Source: Amycolatopsis dendrobii
GTDB taxonomy: Bacteria; Actinomycetota; Actinomycetes; Mycobacteriales; Pseudonocardiaceae
Assembly: GCF_014145675.1 (NCBI RefSeq)
Contig: NZ_JACGZW010000008.1
Span: forward strand, 62,001 to 126,000
Direction of reading: 5' to 3'
DNA: 64,000 nt
Translations under genes and position numbers: made by a program
Shown here: one piece after another, positions 9,201 to 17,426 of the stretch
Position numbering within the stretch: position 1 is the first letter of the stretch
How the letters are laid out: each line of letters begins with the position of its first letter
The notes under the pieces: generated by a model
Seen by the model: the letters and a program-made list of their open reading frames with translations, nothing else
Told to the model about the DNA's origin: nothing
The model's database searches: none

Positions 9201-12200
9201 CACCGCGTTTGAGCAGTTCGGTGCGCCGGGTGGACACTGTCAGTCCCGAGTCGGCCCAGGCCAGCCGGGTGCTGGGGGTTTCGAGATGCAGTTGCGGCGG
9301 CACCTCGCCGTGATGCACGACGAGTGCTGCCTTGATCAGGCCTGCCACGCCCGCGGCGGCCTCCAGGTGGCCGATGTTGGCTTTGACCGAGCCGACCAGG
9401 CACGGCTTGTCGTCGGCGCGGCCGGTTCCGTAGACGGCGGCCAGCGTCTCCCACTCGACCAGATCCCCGAGTTTCGTCGCGGTGCCGTGCGCTTCGACGT
9501 AGTCGATCTCCTCGGCACAGAGCCCCGCCTTCTCGAGCGCGCGCTGGATCACTTGCCGTTGCGCGATTCCGCTCGGTGCGGTGAGCCCGTTGGCGCGTCC
9601 GCCGTGCGCGACGGCGGATCCGCTGATCGTCGCGTAGACGCGGTCGCCCGCCGCGGTCGCGTCCGACAGCAGTTTCAAGCACACGAGCCCGGCGCCCTCG
9701 CCGCGGACGTAGCCGTCGGCGGCGTCGTCGAACACCCGGCAACGGCCTTGCGCGGCAAGCATCCGTCCCTGTGCGAAGGCCACCGACGGCAGCGGGGACA
9801 GCATGAGGTTGACTCCGCCGGCGAGCGCGAGGCCGCATTCGCGCTCGCGCAGGCTTCGGCAGGCCAGATGCACCGCGACCAGCGACGAGGAGCAGGCGGT
9901 GTCGAGGGCGAGGCTGGGGCCGCGCAGGTCGAGCAGATAGGACAGCCGGTTGGCCGCGATCGCGTGCGCGTTTCCCGTCGCGGTGTACAGATCCGGCTCG
10001 TCGTGCCCGGCCGAACGCAGCGTCGCGTAGTCGTTGCTGCTGATGCCGACGAACACGCCCGCGTCGCTGCCGGCCAGGCTGGTGGGAGCGATCCCCGCGT
10101 CCTCGACGCACTGCCACGCGATCTCGAGCAGCAGGCGCTGCTGGGGGTCCATCTGCTGCGCTTCACGGGCGGAAATGCCGAAGAACTGGGCGTCGAACTG
10201 GTCCGCGCCGTCGATGAACCCGCCGAATCCGGGCGCCGGGAACGCGTCCGCGTCCCACCGCCCCGCGGGCACTTCGGTGACCGCGTCCCGGCCGTCCAGC
10301 AGCAGCTTCCAGTAAGACCGGGCGTCAACCGCACCCGGCAGCCTGCAGCCGATCCCCACGATCGCGATCGGCTCGCCGGCGCGCGGATCCGCCGCGGGCG
10401 AGAGCGGCGGCGCCGGAGCCGGACGGCCGAACCGCTGGGACAGCTCCCGGATCGTCGGATAGTCGAACACCGTTGCGGGGGTCACCTCGCGGCCGAGCCA
10501 CGAGCCCAACTCGTCGACGAGTGCGACCAGGTGCTGCGAGCCGGCCCCGATCTCGGCCAGCGGCAGCGCGGGGTCGATCGCGGACGGCGGGAGGCCGAGC
10601 TGGTCGCCGAGCCGCGCTCGCAGCCAGTGCTGGAGTTCTGCCGGGGTCGGGCTGCCGCGCCGCGGCTGCCGGCGGCACAACGCCACCAGGGTGTCGGCGC
10701 GGGGATCGACCAGAAGCGGCCCGATCGGCACGGCGATGCCCCATCGTGCCTCGATCTTCCTGACCAGCTCGACGAGCCGGGGGTACTCGAGGCCCAGTTC
10801 GGCGAAACCGCGCCCCTCGACGTCGGTCCGGCCGGAGATGTCCGCGAGCGCCCGGAGCACGGCGGCCGCGGACGGCGGCGCCGCGTCGGCCTTCGGAGCG
10901 GAAGCCCGCGTGACGCTCGCCGCCGCGACAGCCAGGCCGAAAGTGCGGAAAGCCCGGCTGCAAGCCTGTCTTCGCAGTTTGCCGCTTGTCGTCTTCGGCA
11001 GGGCTCCCGGCCGGAGCACGACGACGGCGTGCGGGGAAACCGCGTGCTCGGCCCCGATGCCCGAGCGGACCTTCGCGAGCAAGCTGTCCGTGTCCTCACC
11101 CGGCCTGACCGCTGCTTCGAGGGCCACGACCAGCTGCTCGCTGCCGTCGATTTCGGCGGAGAACGCCGTCACGCTGTTCGCTCTCGGCGCGCCGGCCGCG
11201 TTCTCGACGGTCAGCTCGATGTCCTGCGGGTAGTGATTGGTCCCCTGCACGACCATGACGTCCTTGGCCCGGCCGACGACGAACAGCTCGCCGCGATGCT
11301 GGAAGCCGAGATCCCCGGTGCGCAGGAAGGAAACCCCCGGCTCGTCCGCGACAGCGGCCCGGAAGGTCCGTTCGCTCTCCTCGTCCTTGCCCCAGTAGCC
11401 TCTCGCCACGCTCGGCCCGGCGACCCAGATCTCGCCGACCCGCCCCGAGGGGAGCCGCCTTCCGGTTTCCGGGTCGACGACGGCGACCGCGACCCCGTCC
11501 GCGGCGGGACCGCATCCGACGAGCCGGACAGTGCGGCTGGTCCGGCTTGTCGGCGGCGCGGGATTTCCCTCCGCCACCGTGACCGCGTCGAAGGTGCGCT
11601 GGACCGGCTTGGCCGCCGAAGCGGTCGCGGTCACCATCAAGGTCGCCTCGGCGAGGCCGTAACACGGAGAGAACGCGCGCCGGTCGAACCCGCACGGCGC
11701 GAAAAACTCGGCGAACCGGTCCAGGGTCCCGGATCTGATCGGTTCCGCGCCGTTGACGGCGATCCGCCACCGGGAAAGGTCGAGGGTGTCCCGCTGCTGC
11801 TCGGTGATCTTGCGCAAGCAGTGTTCGTAGCCGAAGTTGGGCCCGCCCGAAGTGGTGGCTCCGGTCGCGGACAGCGTTTCCAGCCAGAGCATCGGCCGCC
11901 GGGCGAACGCCAGGGGAGACAGGAAATGCAGCGGCACCCCGCCGTACAGAGCGGTCAGGAAGCACCCGATGAGGCCGAGATCGTGGTAGAGCGGGAGCCA
12001 GGAGACGATCGCCGAATTCTCGTCGTGCCCGAGCCTGCGATGGATCGATTCCAGGTTGTGCAGCACGTTTTCGTTGCTGACCATCACGCCCTTCGGCGCC
12101 GAGGTCGAGCCCGACGTGTACTGCAGGAAAGCGAGCGAATCCCGGCCGGTGCCCGGATCGTCCCAGTGCTCGGCGAGGGCGGCGTCCGTTTCCTCGGCGA

Positions 12201-12666
12201 CCAGCCAGCGCAGCGCACCGGGGCCTGCCGCGCCGGTCCCGGCGTCCCGGTTCCCCTTGCGCGGGAGCACATCCGCCGTGGTCAACGCGTGCGTCGCCGC
12301 GCAGTCGGCGGCCATGGCGGCCAGCCGCCGCAGCGCGTGGCCGGACCGGGCGGTGTCCGCCGGATAAGCCGGCACCGCGACGGCCCCCGCGTATTGGCAG
12401 CCGAGGAAACCTCCGACGTAGTCCAGCCCCGGCGGGTGCGCCAGCAAGACGGGCTTGCCGTTCAAGCCCTCCCGCCGCAAGCGGACCGCGAGGGCGCGGG
12501 CATACCGGTCGAGCCCGCGGTAGGTCCAGGCTCCGCCGTCGTCCGCATCGGTGACGAAGCGGCAGGCGAGTTCGTCCGGCCCCCGCTCGACCCGCTCTCG
12601 CAGCACAGCCGCCAGCGTCGCGGGCGAGCCAGGGCGCGCCTCGGTCATCCTCGAATCCCGGCCCAT
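6241..12666 (-). CDS. FAAL-ACP-KS-AT-ACP-AOS hybrid megasynthase
   Basis: The ATG at 12666 (GGGGGAGG nine bases upstream) gives 2141 residues. Domains in order: fatty acyl-AMP ligase (about 1-587, YTSGSTSAPKGVM near 187); a carrier-like segment (587-665) whose GLEYP replaces the usual GLDSL, so it has no phosphopantetheine serine; a second carrier (668-752) with serine in GAGSQ; ketosynthase (about 762-1190; DTACSSSL Cys, EAHGTAT His, NIGHLEAA His); acyltransferase (from about 1280; GHSVGAYS, and HAFHS, which predicts malonyl-CoA); ACP (GFDSLM Ser near 1684); and a PLP alpha-oxoamine synthase (about 1742-2141; TLSKALGSLGG Lys near 1987). No KR, DH, ER or thioesterase is present. Predicted role: load a free fatty acid, extend once, then condense with an amino acid with loss of CO2. 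Confidence 0.92.
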   Translation of the reverse strand: MGRDSRMTEARPGSPATLAAVLRERVERGPDELACRFVTDADDGGAWTYRGLDRYARALAVRLRREGLNGKPVLLAHPPGLDYVGGFLGCQYAGAVAVPAYPADTARSGHALRRLAAMAADCAATHALTTADVLPRKGNRDAGTGAAGPGALRWLVAEETDAALAEHWDDPGTGRDSLAFLQYTSGSTSAPKGVMVSNENVLHNLESIHRRLGHDENSAIVSWLPLYHDLGLIGCFLTALYGGVPLHFLSPLAFARRPMLWLETLSATGATTSGGPNFGYEHCLRKITEQQRDTLDLSRWRIAVNGAEPIRSGTLDRFAEFFAPCGFDRRAFSPCYGLAEATLMVTATASAAKPVQRTFDAVTVAEGNPAPPTSRTSRTVRLVGCGPAADGVAVAVVDPETGRRLPSGRVGEIWVAGPSVARGYWGKDEESERTFRAAVADEPGVSFLRTGDLGFQHRGELFVVGRAKDVMVVQGTNHYPQDIELTVENAAGAPRANSVTAFSAEIDGSEQLVVALEAAVRPGEDTDSLLAKVRSGIGAEHAVSPHAVVVLRPGALPKTTSGKLRRQACSRAFRTFGLAVAAASVTRASAPKADAAPPSAAAVLRALADISGRTDVEGRGFAELGLEYPRLVELVRKIEARWGIAVPIGPLLVDPRADTLVALCRRQPRRGSPTPAELQHWLRARLGDQLGLPPSAIDPALPLAEIGAGSQHLVALVDELGSWLGREVTPATVFDYPTIRELSQRFGRPAPAPPLSPAADPRAGEPIAIVGIGCRLPGAVDARSYWKLLLDGRDAVTEVPAGRWDADAFPAPGFGGFIDGADQFDAQFFGISAREAQQMDPQQRLLLEIAWQCVEDAGIAPTSLAGSDAGVFVGISSNDYATLRSAGHDEPDLYTATGNAHAIAANRLSYLLDLRGPSLALDTACSSSLVAVHLACRSLRERECGLALAGGVNLMLSPLPSVAFAQGRMLAAQGRCRVFDDAADGYVRGEGAGLVCLKLLSDATAAGDRVYATISGSAVAHGGRANGLTAPSGIAQRQVIQRALEKAGLCAEEIDYVEAHGTATKLGDLVEWETLAAVYGTGRADDKPCLVGSVKANIGHLEAAAGVAGLIKAALVVHHGEVPPQLHLETPSTRLAWADSGLTVSTRRTELLKRGAARAAVSSFGFGGANAHVVLEQAPRGEPAGTAPERAAHVLCLSGHTPTALRTLAGDYRRHLAANPEAGLDDLCRAANTGRALLRYRGAAVGAGAKQLDAALAALAADTPSAAVARDVDRGERRRVAFVFSGQGSHYAGMGRELYEGHPSFRDTIDQAGLVLRPLLDRPLPELLLAGQSEDWLTRTRYCQPALVALEVALARLWISLGVRPAAVLGHSVGAYSAACISGAVQFDDVLALVALRARYMEEHSAGGEMIACVGDAEVVRAVALRQPGIAVAAVNAPDHLVLAGPPAPIASARRELEASAVDVRSLRVSHAFHSPMMAGAAPPLRDAAKEVDFAAPATPWISDLTGEPVGGVDENYWADHVLSPVLFADGFAALRRLGCDAFAEIGPNQTLLTLGRAMTADPAEALWLPSLRPGREWETLLRSLGRLHCSDGSVDWAALDRHRTRVPVDVPHSVREPSSCWFTAAATGSAEGETREAPAGRDPATAIPVLTRRRLLHHLARVSGFAPDQIPSHARLGADLGFDSLMVTELRRHFGPLPERQAERVRQALAEDPTVAQLTELLEAGEGEPEALEPAEVRERTGFEQWPEYLALRQRRRQVERGGANPYDRVHDGGNSGHATIDGKRTVNFSAFNYLALSHHRRVREAAKAAVDRYGTSASATPLLCGQTPVHKELAAEIAGFLGTEDAMVFAGGHSANVATVGHLFGPPDLVLHDRWIHDSIVRGCVLSGAQRQPFPHNDWASLDERLRAARDRHRRTLIVLEGAYSQDGDIPDLPRFVEVAKRHGAMLMVDEAHSIGVLGATGAGIGEHFGVDRADVDLWMGTLSKALGSLGGYLAGRAPVIEYLEYTAPLYIFSTGISPANAGAALEAIRVVKEEPERVARVRELADLFRTAARARGLDIGVSRASAVIPVVIGEWEPAIAVSNALLAMGVNAMPIGYPAVERDQCRLRFFVNADHAEDDIEYSLDRLVEAMRAAGVRP

Positions 12667-13225
12667 GGCCGCTTCCTCCCCCAAGGCAATCCTGACACGG
12701 CGGCGAAAGCGGGCGCACCCGCGGACCGGCCCGCCGCACCGCGGCGTCGGCCCCGGACAAGGCACCTGAACTGATGCCGTTGCGGAAACCGCTAATCCGG
12801 ACGGTACGCCGCAACGAATTCGGTAATAGTGGTGCCAGCTGTCTCACGAATGCACTCGCGCACGGCAGCCCCCATTGAGTTGACCCGATCCGCGATCCGG
12901 CGACAACCGGGCGGACCGCCAGGTCACGCTAAGTCCCGTTCATCTGCCCGACAACCCGAATTTATCGCAGTTCACTCGAACGGTCCAGCTTCGCGGAATT
13001 TCCTGGTACGAACAGCCGGAAAGCATTCGCCCGAATGGCGACGAAGCACCCGCTCGGGCGGATCTCCCGGCCATCCGCCGTTCATCCGCGCAATCCCGGG
13101 CACCAGCGGGTGAAATGTACACTGTGGACACCGAGCTGCCGGAACCCGGTTAAGACAATGGCGACATAACGCCCGGCAAACCAATCTTCGCCTGCCGAGG
13201 ACGACGCTCATGTTACCTTCACCCG
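12667..13225. other. 559-bp divergent intergenic region of the PKS cluster
   Basis: No credible gene was seen; the sequence is visibly less GC-rich than its flanks, as expected for a control region. It separates the leftward megasynthase operon from the rightward SDR-exporter arm, so promoters for both must lie here. It holds one copy of the recurring word TGTGGACA (13123-13130). Confidence 0.6.
13211..13219 (+). promoter_or_regulatory. Possible extended -10 for a leaderless SDR transcript
   Basis: TGTTACCTT fits an extended -10 (TGnTAnnnT). The TACCTT hexamer ends six bases before the ATG at 13226 and no Shine-Dalgarno sequence lies between, so the message would be leaderless. The -35 region is weak. 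Confidence 0.4.
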
Positions 13226-14029
13226 ATGGGCGAATATCATCGCGCGCTGATCACCGGGGCCTCCGCGGGAATCGGCGAGAGTTTCGCGGAGGAGCTCGCG
13301 TCACGTGGATGTTCCCTCGTATTAGTGGCTCGCCGCCGCGCGTTGCTCGAAGCGGCGGCCGAGCGCCTTCGGGAACGCCACCGGGTGGAGGCCGAGGTCC
13401 TGGTCGCCGACCTGGCCGACCCCCGCCAGCTCGAGGCGGTGGAAAACCGGCTCTCCGACGAGAGCAGCCCGGTCGACCTCCTGGTGAACAACGCGGGCGT
13501 CGGCGAGACCGAGCCGTTCGCGGACTGCCCGGTCGACAGCGAGCAGCGGACCGTGCTGGTCAACGCGCTCGCGCCGACCCGGCTGTGCCACGCCGCGCTC
13601 GCGTCGATGACCAAGCGCGGCCGGGGCGGAATACTCAACGTCGCCTCGATGGCGGGCCAGCTCCCCGCGTTCCGCAACAGCGCGACCTACGGTGCGACCA
13701 AATCGTATCTTTGCTCGCTCAGCGAAAGCATCCGGCTCGAATTGAAGGCCGGGAATTCCCGGATCGCGGTCACCGCGGTGTGCCCCGGATACGTGCCGAC
13801 CGACCTGACCGCCGGAATCACCTTGCCGAAGATAGCCTGGACGTCCCGGGAAAAGGTCGTCCGGGATTCGCTTCGCGGATTGTCCAAGAACAAGCCGCTG
13901 GTGATACCGGGCACCCTCTACAAACTGGCGGCCATCGGCGCCCGGGCGATGCCGAGGGCACTCGTCAGACCCTTCGCCGCGGATTCCCCGAAAGACGACG
14001 ATGCGTTATCGACGGCGCGCACCCGGTGA
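13226..14029 (+). CDS. Short-chain dehydrogenase/reductase (DltE/17-beta-HSD12-like)
   Basis: This 267-residue classical SDR has the cofactor motif ALITGASAGIGESFAEEL near residue 7, LLVNNAGVG, a catalytic serine in NVASMAG and YGATK as YxxxK. The C-terminal extension (residues about 190-267) with LRGLSKNKPLVIPG resembles long-chain 3-ketoacyl reductase-type SDRs. It opens the rightward arm of the PKS cluster and overlaps or abuts the exporter gene. It could reduce the beta-keto group formed by the KS, a step the megasynthase cannot do itself. This role is an inference from position. Confidence 0.82.
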   Translation: MGEYHRALITGASAGIGESFAEELASRGCSLVLVARRRALLEAAAERLRERHRVEAEVLVADLADPRQLEAVENRLSDESSPVDLLVNNAGVGETEPFADCPVDSEQRTVLVNALAPTRLCHAALASMTKRGRGGILNVASMAGQLPAFRNSATYGATKSYLCSLSESIRLELKAGNSRIAVTAVCPGYVPTDLTAGITLPKIAWTSREKVVRDSLRGLSKNKPLVIPGTLYKLAAIGARAMPRALVRPFAADSPKDDDALSTARTR

Positions 14030-15470
14030 CTCCCGGCGCGATTGCCGAATGACCCCGGCGCGCCGGCGGTGCGCATTGGTCGCGGTGTCGCTCGTGACGT
14101 TCATGGCCTACCTCGACAACAACATCGTCAACGTGGCGCTGCCCTCCATCCAGGAAGACCTCCGGTTTACCGTATCCGGTCTGGAATGGGTGGTCAGCGC
14201 GTACATTCTGGTCTTCGGAACATTCCTGCTGTTCGGCGGACGGCTGGGCGACATCCGCGGCTGGCGGCCGCTGTTCCTGTCCGGACTCGGCCTGTTCACG
14301 CTGTCCTCGCTCGTGGCGGGCATGGCGACCAGCCCGGCCATGCTCGTGGCAGGCAGAGCCTGCCAGGGCCTGGGAGCCGCCGCGGTCACGCCGACCACCC
14401 TGGCGATCATCTCGGCGGTGTACCCGGACGAGCGCCGCCGGGCCAACGCCGTCGGCGTGTGGAACGCCGTCGGGGCGCTGGCCCTCGCGGTCGGCCCCCT
14501 GCTCGGCGGGGTGATCAGCCAGCATCTCGCGTGGGGCTGGATATTCTTCGTCAACGTTCCCGTCGGCCTCGCGACGCTCGTTCTCGGAGCGTGGGCGATC
14601 CGCCTGCCGAAGCCCGCCGGGGAAAAACAGTCCATGGACATCGCCGGGACTCTCTCTTCCGGCGGCGCGTTGTTCGCCTTGACGTTTTCCCTCATCGAGG
14701 GGCACGAATTCGGCTGGGATTCCCCCGTCATCCTCGGCGGATTCGTCGCGGCCGGACTGCTGGCCGCGGTTTTCGCCGTGGCCGAGACCAAGGTCGCGCA
14801 TCCGATGCTGACCATCAGCCTGCTGTGGGACCGCGTTTTCGGCGGCGGTGTCGCCACGATGTTCATCTGGGCCTTCGGGCTGTTCGGAATCTTCTTTTTC
14901 ACGTCCCTCTATTTGCAGGACGTGCTGCTGTTCTCGCCCACCGAGGCCGGACTCGCCTTCGTGCCCATGGCAGTGCTCATGATCGCGGGCTCGGTGCTGA
15001 GCGGCCCGGCGGCCGCCCGGGTCGGTGCGCACCGCTCGGTGTCGGGCGCGATGGCGCTGATCGCCGCGGGCATCGCGGGCGCCGCGCTGCTCGACGCGAA
15101 CGCGACCTTCGCCGAAGTGATGCCGCCGTTGCTGGTGATCGGGCTCGGCGGAGGATTCACCACGTCCCTGACCGCGACCGTGCTCGCCGCCATGCCCGGC
15201 CGCCAGGCGGGAGTGGCCACCGCGGTCTTCAGCACCGTCCGCCAGATCGGCGGATTGCTGGGCGTGGCCGTCATCGGTGCCGTGCTGACCGCGCAGCAAA
15301 CGACGGAATCGCACCGGGGAGCCCCCTTTCGCGACGCATTCCTCAGCGGTTACCACAAAGCGTTGATAGTAGCCGCTGTCCTGGTAGCCGTTGGCGCTGC
15401 CATCGCCTACTTCGCCTTGCGCGCGAAGCTTCCCGAAACCGATCCGCACCAATCCGGCGCCGAGCATTGA
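14001..15470 (+). CDS. DHA2-family MFS drug exporter
   Basis: The 489-residue protein has the 14-helix DHA2 layout and family motifs: FMAYLDNNIVNVALPSIQ in helix 1, LLFGGRLGDIRGWRPLF between helices 2 and 3, and AVGPLLGGVISQHLAWGW, WIFFVNVPVG in helix 5. Such proton antiporters export antibiotics. The ATG at 14001 gives a 29-bp overlap with the SDR; an ATG at 14049 gives a more usual N-terminus, and neither has a clear ribosome-binding site. Its place in the cluster suggests it exports the lipid product and may confer self-resistance. Confidence 0.88.
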   Translation: MRYRRRAPGDSRRDCRMTPARRRCALVAVSLVTFMAYLDNNIVNVALPSIQEDLRFTVSGLEWVVSAYILVFGTFLLFGGRLGDIRGWRPLFLSGLGLFTLSSLVAGMATSPAMLVAGRACQGLGAAAVTPTTLAIISAVYPDERRRANAVGVWNAVGALALAVGPLLGGVISQHLAWGWIFFVNVPVGLATLVLGAWAIRLPKPAGEKQSMDIAGTLSSGGALFALTFSLIEGHEFGWDSPVILGGFVAAGLLAAVFAVAETKVAHPMLTISLLWDRVFGGGVATMFIWAFGLFGIFFFTSLYLQDVLLFSPTEAGLAFVPMAVLMIAGSVLSGPAAARVGAHRSVSGAMALIAAGIAGAALLDANATFAEVMPPLLVIGLGGGFTTSLTATVLAAMPGRQAGVATAVFSTVRQIGGLLGVAVIGAVLTAQQTTESHRGAPFRDAFLSGYHKALIVAAVLVAVGAAIAYFALRAKLPETDPHQSGAEH

Positions 15471-15662
15471 ATACGCTGGCTATGCCCGTATCGTCACTCG
15501 ATCGGACGTATCTGGGAGGAAGGCGGTCGTGTTTACTTGATGCCCGAAGAGGGAGCCGTCGATTGGATCGGCCGATTCCGTCTTCGAGCGCCCCGGCCCG
15601 GGCGGTCCCTCTTGTGCACGATTCCTGAAGTTTTTCTGTGCATGATCGTCGAGGGGACAGCA
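15471..15662 (+). promoter_or_regulatory. Upstream region of the apoprotein-like gene
   Basis: No gene was seen in these 192 bp. Two near-identical words, TGTGCACGAT and TGTGCATGAT, occur about 25 bp apart just before the ribosome-binding site AGGGG, and may be a regulator site. An in-frame upstream extension exists but has no start or signal-peptide logic. Confidence 0.3.
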
Positions 15663-16121
15663 ATGGTGAATTCATTCGTCAAGTCCGGGACCCGGCTCGC
15701 GGCGATGACCGGGTTCGTCGTCGCGACGGGAGTCGTCGGCGCCGCACCCGCGCTGGCCGCGGACGCACAACTCGTCGTCAGCCCCACCACTGACATCACC
15801 GACGGGCAGAGCCTCGCCGTCACCGGCACGGGATTCTCGGCCGGGGCCACCGTATTCGTGGCGGAGTGCGCCGACAACGCCGCCGCCCATTCCTGCGACC
15901 TCGCCAGCGGCGACCTGCAAGTGGTCGTCGCGGACGGCAATGGCGCCATCTCCGCGTCGCTGCCCGCGCGCCGCACGTTCGCCGGTGCCGACCCCGCGAC
16001 CGGCGCTCCCACCGGAACCGTGGACTGCACGATCGCGCCCGGCTGCGCGATCGCCGCTTCGGTCGACCGGTCGACCCCGGCCGCGCCTCCGGTCGTGATC
16101 AGTTTCGCCCGAGGAGAGTGA
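15663..16121 (+). CDS. Secreted neocarzinostatin-family apoprotein homologue
   Basis: The 152-residue product starts at an ATG with AGGGG upstream and has a signal peptide (about 1-33, ending ALAA). The mature part follows the neocarzinostatin fold signature: VVSPTTDITDGQSLAVTGTG, then GFSAGATVFVAECA, ADGNGAISASLPARRTF, GTVDCTIAPGCAI and the closing VVISF strand. Four cysteines (69, 78, 122, 128) are placed as the two disulfides of neocarzinostatin, with loops one residue shorter and one longer. Known members bind and protect an enediyne chromophore. No enediyne PKS is present here, so the ligand is unknown. Confidence 0.85.
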   Translation: MVNSFVKSGTRLAAMTGFVVATGVVGAAPALAADAQLVVSPTTDITDGQSLAVTGTGFSAGATVFVAECADNAAAHSCDLASGDLQVVVADGNGAISASLPARRTFAGADPATGAPTGTVDCTIAPGCAIAASVDRSTPAAPPVVISFARGE

Positions 16122-16128
16122 GATCCGG

Positions 16129-16162
16129 CGCCGGGTTGAGCCCGCTGGCGCTCAACCCGGCG
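16129..16162 (+). terminator. Hairpin after the apoprotein-like gene
   Basis: A perfect 13-bp stem (CGCCGGGTTGAGC with its complement) and 8-base loop start eight bases after the stop codon. There is no T-tract. The next gene is convergent, so the hairpin may serve both directions. Confidence 0.65.
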
Positions 16163-16183
16163 TTCGATGGCGCCCGCCGCCGG

Positions 16184-17122
16184 TCACTCCATCTGCAATA
16201 CGACCTTGCCGAGCTTGCCCGGTGAACCCAGCCGCGCGTAAGCCTCACGCGCCTGTTCCAGCGGATGAACACTGTCCACCGGCACCGTGAGCCGACCCGC
16301 CGAGAGCGCGCGCAGAAGTCCGTCCCGCACCCGGTTCGCGAGCAGAGCCTTCTCGACCGTGCTGCGAGCCCGGATAGTCGACCCGAGCACCCGGCCGCGG
16401 GCGCGCATCAGGTCGAACAGGCGCAGGGACGTCTCCTCCCCGGCACCGACCCCGATGACCAGGATTCGGCCGTACGGGTTGAGCCACCGCACGCGGCGCA
16501 GGCAGTCCTTGCCGCCGACCAGTTCTACGACGATGTCGTACGGGCCGTGGGCCTCTTCCTGATCCGGGGTCACGACTGTCGCATCGGAAGCCAGAGCTTG
16601 GACGGCGGCATGGGACTCCGCGCGGCGCACGCTCGCGACGACGTCGGCCCCGGCGAGTGCGGCGACCTGGAGCATCGCGGTGCCGACTCCGCCGGCCGCA
16701 CCGGTGATCAGGACTCGCTCGCCGGGGCGTACGCCGGCTTGGTCGGCCAGGCCGTCCCAGGCGGTGCTGAACGCTTCGGGGAAACCGGCGGCGTGGACGT
16801 CGTCGACCGAGTCCGGGATCGGCAGCAGCAGGCTCGCCGGAACCGCGATGCGTTCGGCGTGGGCGCCGCCGCCCACCACGGCCATGACGCGGTCTCCGGC
16901 GGACCACCCGGCAGCCGGTTGTTCGATTACCCCGGCGATTTCGAGTCCGGGGATGTCGTCCGGCCAGCCCGGCGGGGCGGGGTAGGCGCCTCGGGCCTGC
17001 TGCAGGTCCGCCGCGTTCAATCCGGCCGCGCGGATCCGGACCACGGCCAGGCCGCCGTCCGCGGCCGGGTCGGGGGCTTCGCCCAGTTCGAACTCGCCGT
17101 CCTTGATTTTCACCGCGCGCAT
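16184..17122 (-). CDS. NADPH:quinone oxidoreductase-like, zinc-independent MDR enzyme
   Basis: The 312-residue protein has the GroES-like N-terminus of medium-chain reductases (RIRAAGLNAADLQQARGAYP) and the NADPH fold (VLITGAAGGVGTAMLQVAAL). It lacks the zinc-binding cysteines of alcohol dehydrogenases and so fits the quinone oxidoreductase/zeta-crystallin group, which reduce quinones or activated enones. It lies 16 bp after the ABM gene and is the last gene of the four-gene operon starting at 20061. Confidence 0.82.
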   Translation of the reverse strand: MRAVKIKDGEFELGEAPDPAADGGLAVVRIRAAGLNAADLQQARGAYPAPPGWPDDIPGLEIAGVIEQPAAGWSAGDRVMAVVGGGAHAERIAVPASLLLPIPDSVDDVHAAGFPEAFSTAWDGLADQAGVRPGERVLITGAAGGVGTAMLQVAALAGADVVASVRRAESHAAVQALASDATVVTPDQEEAHGPYDIVVELVGGKDCLRRVRWLNPYGRILVIGVGAGEETSLRLFDLMRARGRVLGSTIRARSTVEKALLANRVRDGLLRALSAGRLTVPVDSVHPLEQAREAYARLGSPGKLGKVVLQME

Positions 17123-17138
17123 GCGGGTTCCCCTCGCC

Positions 17139-17426
17139 TCAGACTTCGTGGACGTGCTCGACCTCGGGCGGAGCGGCGAAGTACTCCCCCACCAGTTCCC
17201 GCCACCGCTGGAAATCCGGCGAGCCGCGGAACTTCACCGTGTGGTGCTCCACCGTTTCCCAGCGGACGACGAGACGGTAGCGCGCCGGTTTCTCGGCACT
17301 GCGCCACAGGACCGCGCCGTGACAGCCTTCCGCTCGGTCGAAAAGCGGTTTGGCCTTCGCCACCGCCTGCTCGAAATCCGCCTCCGTGCCGGGGCGGACG
17401 TCGATCTGCGCGAGTTCGCGGATCAT
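17139..17426 (-). CDS. Small antibiotic-biosynthesis-monooxygenase (ABM) domain protein
   Basis: The 95-residue protein fits the single-domain ABM/dimeric alpha-beta barrel fold: IDVRPGTEADFEQAVAKAKP, LFDRAEGCHGAVLWRS, and the closing VKFRGSPDFQRWREL. Members are cofactor-free monooxygenases or simple binding proteins. The ATG at 17426 has AAGGAA upstream and overlaps the ligase stop by four bases (ATGA), so both are co-translated. Confidence 0.75.
   Translation of the reverse strand: MIRELAQIDVRPGTEADFEQAVAKAKPLFDRAEGCHGAVLWRSAEKPARYRLVVRWETVEHHTVKFRGSPDFQRWRELVGEYFAAPPEVEHVHEV

Noticed and set aside
7030..12774. A 1914-residue open frame on the plus strand opposite the megasynthase
   Set aside because: It is a shadow of the GC-rich PKS gene: arginine-, glycine- and proline-rich, with no domain, and the minus strand has complete recognisable domains over the whole span.
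15537..15662. N-terminal extension of the apoprotein-like gene
   Set aside because: The ATG at 15663 has a good ribosome-binding site and begins a proper signal peptide; the extension would bury it.
3596..16162. Call of an enediyne cluster because of the neocarzinostatin-like protein
   Set aside because: The KS has no PksE-type architecture and there are no enediyne accessory genes in the window.
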